Counted from the stretch's first letter, positions 1 to 10,705 are shown. The stretch: DNA of 64,000 nt from Bacteroidales bacterium (GCA_003141895.1 PLNT01000028.1:1-64000); one strand, 5' to 3'. Notes: generated by a model not told the origin, from the sequence alone. Numbers and translations are program-made.

Positions 1-925
1 CCTGAATATGACCATGTATAACTAGTCGCTCCTGCTATCGCTCCAACCGAGTAAGCTACTCCATTCTGTCCCTGGCATACAGGACTTACTCCTGTGATAG
101 CGCCTGCTGCTGCCGGTAACTGGTTAACAGTTATAGAATAATTGGCCGAGACAGTACCACTTCCACAACCATTGGTCCCTCTGACCGTAAGGTTACCGCT
201 TGTCGCTGCTGCTGAAAAATCTATTGTAACTGCATTGGAATTTCCATTAATAGTGACTCCTGTCCCAGAATAAGACCAGGTATAACTCGTTACATTGGTT
301 ATTATCGGTACGCTGTAGGGTCCCAATGTTTCTCCCTGGCATACCGTTGCGGTTCCGGTGATAGCGCCTGCTGCTCCTGGTAACGGATTGACAGAAATTG
401 CATAATTGGCTGAAACTGTACCATTTCCACAAGCATTGGTCCCTCTGACCGTAAGGTTACCGCTTGTTGCTGCTGCTGAAAAATCTATTGTAACCGGATT
501 GGTCGTACCATTAATAGTAGCTCCGCCGCCTGAATATGACCATGTATAACTTGTCGCTCCTGCTATCGCTCCTACCGAGTAAGCTACTCCATTCTGTCCC
601 TGGCATATAGGACTTACTCCTGTGATAGCGCCTGCTGCTGCCGGAAACGGGTTAACAGTTATAGAATAATTGGCCGAGACTGTACCACTTCCACAAGCAT
701 TGGTCCCTCTGACCGTTAAATTACCTGATGCCGCATTTGTCGCAAAATCTAAAGTGATGGCATTAGTATTTCCATTGATAGTGACGCCTCCTCCTGAATA
801 AGACCATGTATAACTTGTTGCTCCTGCTATAGCTCCTACTGAGTATGATATTCCTGCTAGACCCTGGCATACAGGACTTACTCCTGTGATAGCGCCTGCT
901 GCTGCCGGCAACGGGTTAACAGTTA
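1..925 (-). repeat. Tandem 264-bp (88-codon) repeats inside the giant surface protein gene
   Basis: Landmarks recur at exactly 264-bp spacing: the CCTGAATATGACC-like start at 1, 265, 529 and 793, and the GGTAACTGG/GGAAACGGG-like site at 115, 379, 643 and 907. Each unit codes for one PKD/Ig-like repeat containing ITG...CQG, SYTWSYSG, SGNLTVRGTN.CG and NPLP motifs. The units starting at 1 and 529 match almost base for base over about 180 bp. The array continues past the left edge. Conservation at DNA level points to recent duplication or gene conversion. Confidence 0.9.
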
Positions 926-3900
926 CATTATAAGTCGTTGGAAAAGCTGCAGTGCAACCGCCAACATCCTGATAGTTTACGCTTATTGTCTGAAGACCAG
1001 ATGTGTTCCATGTTACGGTAGCAGTATTATTTGTTCCTAATCCTCCTGAAGTAACAAAACCTCCGACTACTGTCCAAATATAATTGGATTTGCCAGGTTC
1101 TGTTGTGTAAACATTTACTGTAGAACCTATACATAATGAACTTGGACCAGTTAATCCAGGTGCAGGTATTGCATTTATTGTAACTACAACAGCAGTTCTT
1201 GTTAAGCTTTTGCAAATACCTGAACCCTCTGATTCGGCATAATACGTAGAACCTGACACTAATGCTGTTCCATTTCCTAGAGCTCCACCACCTGAAGGAG
1301 CAGTGAACCAACTAACTGTATAGCCTCCCGGAGGCGTAGCTACAAGATCTCCTATAGTTTTAGGGCCACAGAAACTCTGCGAGGGTGAAGCACCCGGAGC
1401 ATCAGGAATCGTGAAATTAATAATTACATCATCCGATGATATACAGGTTCCATTAGTTATTGTCCATCTAAGTGTGTATGAAACACCATTATCGCCAGTA
1501 AATTGACTACCATTGCTTGTCGGTGTATAAATGTTTCCGCCAGACCCTCCTACTTTACTCCATATTCCAGTACCTGAAGTCGGATTATTCCCAGCCAGAA
1601 AAGTGGTAGTAGCACCACACAAAGGCTGATCCGGTCCGGCATTAGCGAGTGTAGGAGTAGCATATACTGTAACTGCACTTGCATCAACCACTCCTGCTTT
1701 TGGTGAAACACCCACATTGTATGTAAAGTCTGTAAGTTTATAAACCCATGGACCAACTCCGACACCGGGCGTAGGAAGTATATAAGAAGCAGGCGGAGTT
1801 GCCGAAGTAATAGTAATAGGTACCTGAGCTAATCCATTAATAGTATAATTTATTACATAGTTGAAGGGGATACTATACGGTGCCGTGAATGAGACAGGTA
1901 TCCCGGAAGCACCACAAACAGGTCCGGCAGGAGTCAGTTGTGCCCTGGGTTTAAGATCAGTTACAGAACCCAGAGTATAATCATCTGAACCGGATGATGT
2001 TACCTGACCTGTTGAAGATGCGGTTCCGTTAGAATTATCTCCTGCTGAGAATGTCGATATCTGAGCCCAACTGCTTGTCCCGGTATTATATTTCGCTAAT
2101 CTGATGTTTGGCATTCCACCCGTAATAACTGGCGTAACATCACTGGATGGTGTCCAGTTAATATTTATAATTGAATTACTTCCTGCTGTAGTTTTAACTG
2201 TAAAATACTCTTGTGTACTCACACCTAAAAGAGGAGGTGTAACACTTGCAGATGTACTATTTGGGGTAAAATACTCAGCAGACCATAATAATGGCCCGGT
2301 TTGAGTATTAGAAATCATGAGCTTGTTTCCTAAAATATTCGGTGCTCCACTTTTACCTATCGGAAAAACAAAATAATCATATTGGCTGATGTCTTTAATA
2401 AGCGGACCATCGACAAAAGAAGCTGCACTTCCTCCAGATACACAAGTATTTGAGGAATTTGTTACCGTCAGCTGCCTGCTTGAGCTTGTATTTATTAAGC
2501 CATTGGTCAAAAGCAGATTACCAGTCACTTCAATAGCTCCAGCATTATTTATCCTGAGTCCTGCACTATTATTGATTTCAAGATTATTAAATGCGCTTGT
2601 ACCTGTAAAGTCTCCCAAAACGGCTCCACCAACCGTTTGAGGTGCTGTCCCGGCAAATGAAACCACAGCTCCTGCTCCGCTTCCACTTCTAAAGGTACCC
2701 GATAAACGACTCATTGTACCTAGAATTGTAAGCTTTTTGTTATGAACACTGTTATCGAGGACCGGGCCGTTTATTTGCAGCAGATTGCAGATAGTAAGAT
2801 CTCTGTTTGGCAAAACACGTGTTCCAGTTCCGGAAAAGATAATATTGGGTATATTGTCATAAAGGTCCGCAACAACAGTGTATGTTCCTGACCCTCCATA
2901 TTCAACAGTTCCATTATTGGCACAACTTAAGAAAGAAGTAAAAACGCCGGCAGGGAAAGAACCACTTTCAAGATATATGGTTCCACTTCCATCGACAGTT
3001 CCCAGATTATGACCGTATGAAGGAGATTTTATTTCCAACCTGTTATTAATGGTAGTCTTATATGCGTAACAATAATTAGTATTAATTGTAACAACATCCT
3101 TTATAATAACAATAAATCCATTAGGTCCACCAACAGGACATGAATACGTAGTCCCTGCAGTCTGATCCCATATTGTATTATCTGTCCAATTACCATCATT
3201 ATTACTTGTATAAGTCGGCACATTGGCAAAGAAAGATGCTGCAATACCAGCAGTATATTCTCCGCTAATGCTGTTCTGACCGGCATAAGTAGATGAGATA
3301 GTATTAAAATCAGCATCTACCCCCGGATAAATATTCCAGGTTGTCGCCGGCACCATTAGTCTTGCAACCAGATAATCTGGTTCATCACCTACAACGTCTC
3401 CCTGCAAATAATTAAGCACTAAACTTCCGTTAAATCCGCTAAAACCAGAGCTCTCAACCGCCCAATAGTAATCAAGAGCATTCGCTGAACTGAAAAGAGC
3501 AGGATGCTGGCTGTTTATATTATTTATACGAACAAATGCCGGATTAAGATTGGCATCAATTTTCAGTGTGGCCGGTGTATATTTTCCAGATGTACCAATT
3601 GGATAAAGGAACAAAGGTTGAACACCCGGGCTAAAGAATTTTCTTAAACCCCCATTACTAAAAACTCCTTCGGAGGTTATCATTTTTGCAGCACCAAATG
3701 TCGCCACCGGAGATGAAACCACAACACTATTTGCTCCAAGGGTAACCAGGTTTCTCTTGATATCGAAAATGCCTTGCGCCAATGTCAAATCTTCAGTCAG
3801 TGTCAAATCATTACCAACCTGGGCTCCTGCGGCATTATTCAAAGTTATCCTTGCGTATGAACCTGATCCGGTAATATGCTGAAGAGTAGTTCCGCTCAGT

Positions 3901-6900
3901 GTTATCCCATTGCCAACTAAATTATTATCAGAAAATGTTGCATCATTCTCAAGATCTCCATTTAAATTTACGACATTGTTGCCAAGTATGAAATTGCCTG
4001 CACTTAGCGTCAGGTTATGGGCAACTGTTGATGGACTACCAAGAGTCAGTGATGTACCTGGATTTACCACCAGATCATTGAAATTGGTGGCACCTGTTAT
4101 AGATTGTGCGCCTGCATATGACGATGCATTTGTTGCACTAAAAGTAGTAAGGTTTGTACCTGCAGCATATCCTAATACTCCCGGAGTATTTGTCAGATTA
4201 CCATTAAAAGTTACATTAATATTATTTGAATTTAAAAAACTATTAGCGCTGATAATCATGTTCCCGTTCAAAACAAGTGGACTCTCCAAAAGTCTGACAG
4301 TAGCCGGGTTTCCTACATTTATACCTGTAATTGTCAGATTATTTAAAGGGATATTGGCATCCAGGAAATAATTCTGAGGTGCATTTACGGCAATTCCAAC
4401 CTGGGAGAAAATAATTGTGCCTCCCGTAACGGAACCCGTCCCCGGTCTAAGATACAAGTCACCAAATGGAGAAGATGTTGTGGTCGTTCCACCATTACCC
4501 CTCACAATGGTCAGAGTACCATTTGACATAGTAAATGTACTACCGGCATTTAAAACTTCCAGTTTGGCATTAGTGGTATTTGAATTCTGTCCATAAATTT
4601 GAACCGAACCATTGCTTTGAGAATACTGTAAAACACCACCGGCATTTGATGGATTTCGGCGTATCTGACCATTCACAAACAAGTTACCACCCTGAATGTC
4701 TATAGCCGAAGCGCCACTGCTAGTATACTCGATATCATTATTATTATTATTTGTCCCGGCAGTACTCCCTACATACACATTCCCATTTACAATTGTCAGC
4801 CTTCCACTTAATAATAAATCGCCATTGTCGTCAGGTGCATTCCCTATAAGTATATTCCTGTTACCTGTATTACTTGGTAGATTGATATTTAAACCTGCAG
4901 TTGCAGGAATACTAAAAGGTGTAATTGTTGAGATGGTAAAATCAGAATTAGGATTTGTTCGTGCAAATATGAAGGTACCATTTTGCACTGTCAACCAATT
5001 ATCGGCAGGGGTACTTAAGGTTCCACCAATATCACATGTAAGAGTAGTAACTTGAGAGTTGCCCTTATTTAAAGTCACTTTATTAAAAATAGTAGTAGGA
5101 CTTGTTCCTGATATATATGCATTATTGGACCCTTGAAATGTCAAATTACAGTAATAACCACTGTTAAGTAATCTTACATATGGGTTTCCATTGGAATTAT
5201 TAGTAAAATTACCACCAACAGCTATAGTATTTGCCAGTGGTGGACCCGGAGGAACACCATAAATAGCAGGCTGAACATCAATATAACCGTTTGCATCGAC
5301 CATAATATTTCCATCTATAACCAGATGTTGGGGGACTATTTCAGGTATAAATATTAAGGTACCTGTATTAACATTAAGATTGCCAGTAACATGTAAAGTT
5401 TTTTCAATGGTGGGATCATAAACGCCTGAATAATATGGTGCAATATTTGTGTTCCAACTCACAGCAATCCATGCATTTGGATTATCTCCTCCACAAGTTA
5501 AATCACCCTGAATAGTCGTTAAACTATTATTTGGTAAGACAAGGTTATCACCACCCTTGGCTGTAAGTATTAGGTTACCATACGATGTAACATTCGGGGG
5601 TAAAATGTATAATGCCCCCGTAGCACCATCAATATCATAATATTCTGTAGTACCGTGGTTATTATTGAAACCTGAAAAATCGCTATTCAGCGGGAATGAA
5701 AATAATTTTGGAACATTACCTCCAGTCACTGTGGTCGTGAGACGGAATAATCCATTACCAAAAGGATTGTTCATAACCATACTAAATGTACTTCCTGTCC
5801 AGGTGTAAATATCAAGAATAGAACCAGACTGAATCTGTAAACTGGCGCATCTCTGATTTGCCGTTAAATTAACAGTATGATTGTTTTCAATAAACACAAT
5901 ACTGTTTGGGCCAGGGAAATTAGTACCTTCAACTGCACCGGCAGGTACAGCAGCACCTCCAGACGTATATGACCATGTAGTATTTAAATTCCATGCGGTA
6001 CTTGCAATACTGTAAAATTTCAGAGGGGCTCCGAAAGATGCATCACCGGCAGTAAAATCAGCATCAATATAATTTGTACTGACCGCCCAATCTGATATTG
6101 TATTAGTTACAGTATTAATGTTTGCGGCAGCTCCATTATTCCATGTGCTTGTTGTTCTGTTATAAAGTGAAGGAATATAACTCGTTTCAGTACCAACTAC
6201 ATCTGTCTCATCATATACAAATGTATGAGTAACTGAATTTGCTGCAATCCCTGCAAAACCCGATGATTCAACACGCCAGAAATAGGTCAGGCTTTGTCCG
6301 TGCACTGTTGTGGCAGGATGCTCATAACCTACCGGAATAACAGTTATTGAGCCATAAGTGGTTGGAGCAGAGGTAAATCCTATAGTAGCCGGTGTATATT
6401 TAACTGGTCTGACCGGAACCAAAGTAGGTGCTCCCACCGGAAAAACAAAAGCTGCCGTCGATGAATATACTTTTGTAAGTCCCCCATCACCGGCGTTTCC
6501 TGCAGTTTGAATATATCTTAATGCACTCCCGTTAACAATAGAAGCACCTGCATCAAGTTTTAAATTAAAGGTTTCGATATTAAAAAGTCTGTCCCTTGAA
6601 AATGTAAGTAATCCATCTACTGTTGTATTGGCAATCAAGGAAACAGGTGCTGACCCCGCAGCGCCACTATTATTATTTAGTTCGACATTATTGAAGATAC
6701 CATTCCCGTCAATCGTCTGTGCGACTGTTCCTATAAAAGCAATTTTACCTGTACCGGTATGGACCCCTGAGTTAAATGCGTTACCCGATAGATTAATTAT
6801 ATTTCCATTATCATTAAGAGTGCCTAGAACAAGCCTGAAGTTGCCAGCCACATTTATTGAAGTACCAGAGGTTCCTGCAAAATTCATAGCAATTCCGGCA

Positions 6901-9900
6901 GGCTTATCAATTGTGAAATTATTCAACGCCTGAGCCGCAAAAACTGAGAATGTCTGAACTCCTGTTCCATTCAGATCCGTTGTATTAGTCCCGGAAGTAT
7001 AGGTAGTTCCACTGGCGATTGTAAAATCTCCGCCAATCGTTACGTTAAGATCATTTGCCTGAAATACTCCTGAAGAAAGAGTAAGGTTGTTAAGTATTGT
7101 AATCGGATTGATATTCAACTGAACAAGTCTCACTCCGCTTGTCCGGTTAATTGTAAGATTACCAAAAGGAGCCGTACTGTTTACATAATAATCTGCATCC
7201 GCGGCTACCGTTCCGGTTGTAGGAATCAACTGAACAGTGCCTCCTGTTACATTATTATACGTGACAGGAGAATTGACAAGAAAGGCCAGTGGTGTAGCAG
7301 TAATATTACAAACATCATATATTGAAAGTGTACCACCTGCCATGGCAAACCCATTTGCCGGATTGGCGTCAATATTGAAGGTTCCAGCCCCTATGGCTGG
7401 GTCAATGCCGTTATTGGCTCTGGCTGTATTAATTATTGCATTGGACAGATCGGCAGGATTCACATAATTGATTGTATTTGTGAACCGTCCTCTGAGATTT
7501 AAGCTTCCACCGTTTTGAACATACGATATCAGACCGCTGGCGCCACCCTCAGGATTATGGAACTGTTTGGCATCCACTTTACCACCATTCAGAATAAACT
7601 GTCCCGAAGCATAACTCCAATATAGTAACCCTGATGATTCACGAGTAGACAAATAACCATTGTCGATTTGGAGCTTACCAAGGATGGAAAGACCGCTGTT
7701 TCCTCCGGCGCTAATACCATAGGTACCATTTGAGCCACCCGCTAATCCATATGCTGCATTTACTTCTGTAAAATCATCTGCAGTAGATAGAACAATAACC
7801 CCTGCACCTTCTAAAAACAGAGCTCCGTTTAAAGGTATAAAAAAGTCGCTTGAAGGTGGTCCTGCTGTTGCTCCTTCTGAAAGAGAGGGTATTGCGACCA
7901 ATCCCTGCAAAACGAGTGACCCGTTTTTAATCCACAAAGCTTTTTTCAGGTTCGGGTTAGCTGCTGGTGTCACTGGGTTAGTGAGATCACCTGCTGATGT
8001 GTTTGCACCAAACAATCTGAAATTACTATATGCAGAAGAATTAACAGTAAGCTTAAAGGTCTGGTCATTCCCTTTATCAACTACAAGGTTATAAAAATCA
8101 GTTTGTCCATTACAGTTTAATGACTTGTCACTTAATCCCTGAAAATAGACAGTCGCAAATCCATTTGCGGGCAATTGATTATAGACAGGATAGGTCAGAT
8201 TGGAAAACCTGACTATTCCATTGTTAGTTAAATCTCCGTTAATCTGTACCCTGTGTGATTCAAGCTCATAATAATCAAGGAATGGAGGCATACTGCTTCC
8301 TGTAATACCTAAAGGTGAAGCCTGAGTGTTGGTGGTCCCTGTTCCAACAGTTATTGAACATGAATTATCTACAGTAACATCGCCTTTTATTATAAGTTTC
8401 AGTTTTCTGGTTGTCCCGTCATTAATCTGAAAAGTTCCCTGCTTTACGTTTAAATTACCATTAAGTGTAATGTCCCTAACCTGAATAACTGCACCGGAGG
8501 ACCTGATAACGAGATGATAATAGGTTGCCTGCGTAGCTGACATAGTGCCGGCGTTATTATACTCTGTGATACCACCATCAGTACTGACAAATGAATTTAT
8601 TGTGGCAGCAGGAAAACTCGAAGAAGAAAGCTTAAGGGAACCGTTCCCCCTGAGCGCTGCTAATGTGTTCGAAAAATTATAAATTGATTGATCAAGAATT
8701 CCCCCGTTATTAATTGTAATATCAAGGTTTTGGGTCGAATTATTAGCTTGTAGAGATACCGTTCGCGTAGTTAGAATAACCACCTTATCATTTGGCCCGG
8801 GAACCAGCGTTCCAGTTCCGGCGGTTGTTCCACCCGGATCAAAAGTCCAGGTACTTGCCTGATCCCAAAAGCCTGTCTGATACGAATAAAAAGTGCTTGA
8901 TGACCCAACAGTCCAGAAACCATCAATCGTTAAGCTTCCTGTGGATGTTGCAGGATTGGAACCAGCGAAGGATGGCCCGGTGGCAACTGCCCAACTTCCG
9001 GAAGTATTTGTGTAAGGCTCAAATAATAAAGGATTACCGACTACTTCACCGGCATTATACTGAATTGAAACTATTGTAGTGTTGTCAGATATAATCCCAG
9101 ATGTCACTATATCCCAGTATTTATTCAGGCCATTTGTCAGAATACCAGGATTTGCAGGAACCGCTCTTACTGAAACACTTCTCGCCATTGATGCACCGGC
9201 TGGTAAGGTTAAAATAAGGGGGTTATAATAGCCGTTGCTGCCAATCGGATAGGTCCCGCTAAAGAGGGGATTTATGGCATTTGCCGAGCGAATAAAACGA
9301 CCTGTACTATTCGTTTCGATCATATTAGTGCTGCTAAATATTGCGCCGGCAACAGCAGTGGTATTTGTTAGTGTCAAATTGAATGTACCAAGCCTTAGCA
9401 CACCTGAAGTAAGGGTTAAAGTACCTCCAACTGCAGCAGAGGAGGAAAGAGTTTTTGTATTACCACCCGAAATAGTCAGATTGTTATAGGTAAGACCTGC
9501 TGCATTCTGAGCAGCTCCGTTGTAATTTACTGTCCCTGTACCACATGTAAAAGTTCCTGAAAGAGTATTATTACCAGCAATATTCAATGTCCCGGTTGTA
9601 AATGTTAAAGTGCCGTTACCTGTAAGGTCACCAGTCATAGTAAGAGCATTTGCCCCTATGGCTAAGGTTGGTATTGCTCCAGATTGATTAATTGCTACGT
9701 TCGAAACACTTTGGGTAATACTTACATCAAGTGTTAAAGTACTGGCTGCAGTTCCGTTAATAACAACAATATCAGTCTCGCCTCCTACCTGTCCGGGATA
9801 GGTTGCAGCAGTTGCAGTACCGGTTTTTACCCAACCGGCGGCAGTCCAATTAGAGTTCGCTCCTAAAGTTAGAGTGAATGTTGTTTGCCCCTTTAAGATA

Positions 9901-10058
9901 ATTCCAAAAGCAAATAAAACAACTAACATCATCCCTATTCGCCTCAATAATAAAGGCAATGGTAATAAGCTAACCTTCCTTTCTTGTGGGACTGATGGAA
10001 AAGATAGCAGAGATAATTTTGGATAAGTCAGATCGCAAATTGGGTAAATATGCTTCAT
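1..10058 (-). CDS. Giant modular exported surface protein, probable T9SS cargo (C-terminus beyond left edge)
   Basis: The minus-strand frame is open from ATG at 10058 to the window edge, at least 3,352 codons with no stop. The N-terminus has a hydrophobic export segment (residues 43-58). ATG codons at 9932 and 9929 (residues 43-44) would give a more conventional signal peptide, so the true start is uncertain. The protein is rich in Thr, Asn, Gly and Ser with short beta-strand-like repeats (patterns such as NLTLSSG, GNGTL, NNLTI). A YPIG/FPVG...YTP segment followed by a W-x-VESSGF-like motif recurs near residues 270, 1,205, 2,150 and 2,563, marking large internal duplications. The part coded by about 1-925 is a tandem array of 88-residue PKD/Ig-like repeats. 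Such architecture is typical of very large Bacteroidota adhesin-like proteins exported by T9SS. The expected C-terminal sorting domain is not visible, so cargo status is inferred. No enzymatic domain was recognised. Confidence 0.85.
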   Translation of the reverse strand, partial: MKHIYPICDLTYPKLSLLSFPSVPQERKVSLLPLPLLLRRIGMMLVVLFAFGIILKGQTTFTLTLGANSNWTAAGWVKTGTATAATYPGQVGGETDIVVINGTAASTLTLDVSITQSVSNVAINQSGAIPTLAIGANALTMTGDLTGNGTLTFTTGTLNIAGNNTLSGTFTCGTGTVNYNGAAQNAAGLTYNNLTISGGNTKTLSSSAAVGGTLTLTSGVLRLGTFNLTLTNTTAVAGAIFSSTNMIETNSTGRFIRSANAINPLFSGTYPIGSNGYYNPLILTLPAGASMARSVSVRAVPANPGILTNGLNKYWDIVTSGIISDNTTIVSIQYNAGEVVGNPLLFEPYTNTSGSWAVATGPSFAGSNPATSTGSLTIDGFWTVGSSSTFYSYQTGFWDQASTWTFDPGGTTAGTGTLVPGPNDKVVILTTRTVSLQANNSTQNLDITINNGGILDQSIYNFSNTLAALRGNGSLKLSSSSFPAATINSFVSTDGGITEYNNAGTMSATQATYYHLVIRSSGAVIQVRDITLNGNLNVKQGTFQINDGTTRKLKLIIKGDVTVDNSCSITVGTGTTNTQASPLGITGSSMPPFLDYYELESHRVQINGDLTNNGIVRFSNLTYPVYNQLPANGFATVYFQGLSDKSLNCNGQTDFYNLVVDKGNDQTFKLTVNSSAYSNFRLFGANTSAGDLTNPVTPAANPNLKKALWIKNGSLVLQGLVAIPSLSEGATAGPPSSDFFIPLNGALFLEGAGVIVLSTADDFTEVNAAYGLAGGSNGTYGISAGGNSGLSILGKLQIDNGYLSTRESSGLLYWSYASGQFILNGGKVDAKQFHNPEGGASGLISYVQNGGSLNLRGRFTNTINYVNPADLSNAIINTARANNGIDPAIGAGTFNIDANPANGFAMAGGTLSIYDVCNITATPLAFLVNSPVTYNNVTGGTVQLIPTTGTVAADADYYVNSTAPFGNLTINRTSGVRLVQLNINPITILNNLTLSSGVFQANDLNVTIGGDFTIASGTTYTSGTNTTDLNGTGVQTFSVFAAQALNNFTIDKPAGIAMNFAGTSGTSINVAGNFRLVLGTLNDNGNIINLSGNAFNSGVHTGTGKIAFIGTVAQTIDGNGIFNNVELNNNSGAAGSAPVSLIANTTVDGLLTFSRDRLFNIETFNLKLDAGASIVNGSALRYIQTAGNAGDGGLTKVYSSTAAFVFPVGAPTLVPVRPVKYTPATIGFTSAPTTYGSITVIPVGYEHPATTVHGQSLTYFWRVESSGFAGIAANSVTHTFVYDETDVVGTETSYIPSLYNRTTSTWNNGAAANINTVTNTISDWAVSTNYIDADFTAGDASFGAPLKFYSIASTAWNLNTTWSYTSGGAAVPAGAVEGTNFPGPNSIVFIENNHTVNLTANQRCASLQIQSGSILDIYTWTGSTFSMVMNNPFGNGLFRLTTTVTGGNVPKLFSFPLNSDFSGFNNNHGTTEYYDIDGATGALYILPPNVTSYGNLILTAKGGDNLVLPNNSLTTIQGDLTCGGDNPNAWIAVSWNTNIAPYYSGVYDPTIEKTLHVTGNLNVNTGTLIFIPEIVPQHLVIDGNIMVDANGYIDVQPAIYGVPPGPPLANTIAVGGNFTNNSNGNPYVRLLNSGYYCNLTFQGSNNAYISGTSPTTIFNKVTLNKGNSQVTTLTCDIGGTLSTPADNWLTVQNGTFIFARTNPNSDFTISTITPFSIPATAGLNINLPSNTGNRNILIGNAPDDNGDLLLSGRLTIVNGNVYVGSTAGTNNNNNDIEYTSSGASAIDIQGGNLFVNGQIRRNPSNAGGVLQYSQSNGSVQIYGQNSNTTNAKLEVLNAGSTFTMSNGTLTIVRGNGGTTTTSSPFGDLYLRPGTGSVTGGTIIFSQVGIAVNAPQNYFLDANIPLNNLTITGINVGNPATVRLLESPLVLNGNMIISANSFLNSNNINVTFNGNLTNTPGVLGYAAGTNLTTFSATNASSYAGAQSITGATNFNDLVVNPGTSLTLGSPSTVAHNLTLSAGNFILGNNVVNLNGDLENDATFSDNNLVGNGITLSGTTLQHITGSGSYARITLNNAAGAQVGNDLTLTEDLTLAQGIFDIKRNLVTLGANSVVVSSPVATFGAAKMITSEGVFSNGGLRKFFSPGVQPLFLYPIGTSGKYTPATLKIDANLNPAFVRINNINSQHPALFSSANALDYYWAVESSGFSGFNGSLVLNYLQGDVVGDEPDYLVARLMVPATTWNIYPGVDADFNTISSTYAGQNSISGEYTAGIAASFFANVPTYTSNNDGNWTDNTIWDQTAGTTYSCPVGGPNGFIVIIKDVVTINTNYCYAYKTTINNRLEIKSPSYGHNLGTVDGSGTIYLESGSFPAGVFTSFLSCANNGTVEYGGSGTYTVVADLYDNIPNIIFSGTGTRVLPNRDLTICNLLQINGPVLDNSVHNKKLTILGTMSRLSGTFRSGSGAGAVVSFAGTAPQTVGGAVLGDFTGTSAFNNLEINNSAGLRINNAGAIEVTGNLLLTNGLINTSSSRQLTVTNSSNTCVSGGSAASFVDGPLIKDISQYDYFVFPIGKSGAPNILGNKLMISNTQTGPLLWSAEYFTPNSTSASVTPPLLGVSTQEYFTVKTTAGSNSIININWTPSSDVTPVITGGMPNIRLAKYNTGTSSWAQISTFSAGDNSNGTASSTGQVTSSGSDDYTLGSVTDLKPRAQLTPAGPVCGASGIPVSFTAPYSIPFNYVINYTINGLAQVPITITSATPPASYILPTPGVGVGPWVYKLTDFTYNVGVSPKAGVVDASAVTVYATPTLANAGPDQPLCGATTTFLAGNNPTSGTGIWSKVGGSGGNIYTPTSNGSQFTGDNGVSYTLRWTITNGTCISSDDVIINFTIPDAPGASPSQSFCGPKTIGDLVATPPGGYTVSWFTAPSGGGALGNGTALVSGSTYYAESEGSGICKSLTRTAVVVTINAIPAPGLTGPSSLCIGSTVNVYTTEPGKSNYIWTVVGGFVTSGGLGTNNTATVTWNTSGLQTISVNYQDVGGCTAAFPTTYNVTVNPLPAAAGAITGVSPVCQGLAGISYSVGAIAGATSYTWSYSGGGVTINGNTNAITLDFATNAASGNLTVRGTNACGSGTVSANYSITVNPFPAAAGAITGVSPICQGQNGVAYSVGAIAGATSYTWSYSGGGATINGTTNPVTIDFSAAATSGNLTVRGTNACGNGTVSANYAISVNPLPGAAGAITGTATVCQGETLGPYSVPIITNVTSYTWSYSGTGVTINGNSNAVTIDFSAAATSGNLTVRGTNGCGSGTVSANYSITVNQLPAAAGAITGVSPVCQGQNGVAYSVGAIAGATSYTWSYS

Positions 10059-10450
10059 ACAGGTCAGGTTCAAATTATTTCAATCAAAGTAATGTACAAC
10101 ATATCAAGTAAATACGACTTTCAGGGCTATAGCACACCCTTACCAAGTCACTTAAAGGTTAACTCAAAATCTTAATCTAGCGAATGTAATCATTTTTTGT
10201 TCACTTGTATACGCTCTGAAAAAATGTATTTTAAACATATTAACATGACTTATTAAGGAACTCAAAATGTTTAGCAATCTCATTTAGAAGACCTGAATAT
10301 TTGTCTGAAAGTTGCATGAAGGTTTTTCTTGATTAACTTGCATTACTATTTTTTGATCAATGAAGATTAAAGCTATGCCAACGGCTAAATATAATTGACT
10401 AAATGACTCTTCACAAAGAATATTTTAATGTTGGAGATCCTATACAAACT
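10059..10450. other. Gene-free AT-rich stretch upstream of the giant gene
   Basis: This is about 390 bp between the start of the giant surface protein gene and the terminator of tRNA-Val. I see no credible coding frame, no structured RNA and no clear repeat. It must contain the promoter of the giant gene. Weak TAATTTG- and TACTTTG-like boxes occur on the minus strand near 10070-10095, but none fits the Bacteroidota consensus well. Confidence 0.5.
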
Positions 10451-10473
10451 AAAAACCCCGCATAACGGGGCTT
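10451..10473 (-). terminator. Rho-independent terminator after tRNA-Val
   Basis: On the minus strand a CCCCG/CGGGG stem with a five-base loop is followed by a run of five T. It lies 10 nt beyond the 3' end of the tRNA. Confidence 0.75.
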
Positions 10474-10482
10474 TGAATTCTG

Positions 10483-10557
10483 TGGGGGTTGAGGGATTCG
10501 AACCCCCGACCCTCTGCTTGTAAGGCAGATGCTCTGAACCAGCTGAGCTAAACCCCC
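10483..10557 (-). tRNA. tRNA-Val (anticodon TAC)
   Basis: The minus-strand sequence folds as a 75-nt cloverleaf. The acceptor stem GGGGGTT pairs with AACCCCC. The D arm contains TAGCTCAGCTGG, the anticodon loop is CTTACAA (anticodon TAC, reading GTA), and the T loop is GGTTCGAATCC. The 3' CCA is not fully encoded (discriminator A is followed by CA) and would be completed by nucleotidyltransferase. It stands alone with its own terminator. Confidence 0.95.
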
Positions 10558-10640
10558 TGAAATAAGAGTGCAAATATAAATTACATTTTCTTTTCTGCAA
10601 AGATTATGCTGAAATAAATATTTAGAACTATATAAAACAC

Positions 10641-10668
10641 AAAAAGTCAGGCATTAACCTGACTTTTC
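10641..10668 (-). terminator. Terminator after the first peroxiredoxin gene
   Basis: An AAGTCAGG/CCTGACTT stem with a six-base loop ends in a T run on the minus strand, about 40 nt after the stop codon at 10706. The flanking A and T runs make it close to symmetric. Confidence 0.8.
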
Positions 10669-10705
10669 TTTAATAAAAATATTTATTGAATTTTACACTC
10701 TAACC

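Noticed and set aside
1-925. CRISPR-like array
   Set aside because: The repeats are 264 bp, contiguous and in frame within a coding sequence, with no spacers.
3910-9489. Several plus-strand open stretches of 70-150 codons opposite the giant surface protein gene
   Set aside because: They are Leu/Pro/Val-rich antisense shadows of a Thr/Asn/Gly-rich coding frame and have no start context or domain.
10385-10600. Minus-strand open frame of 71 codons
   Set aside because: It runs straight through tRNA-Val and its terminator, so it cannot be a real gene.
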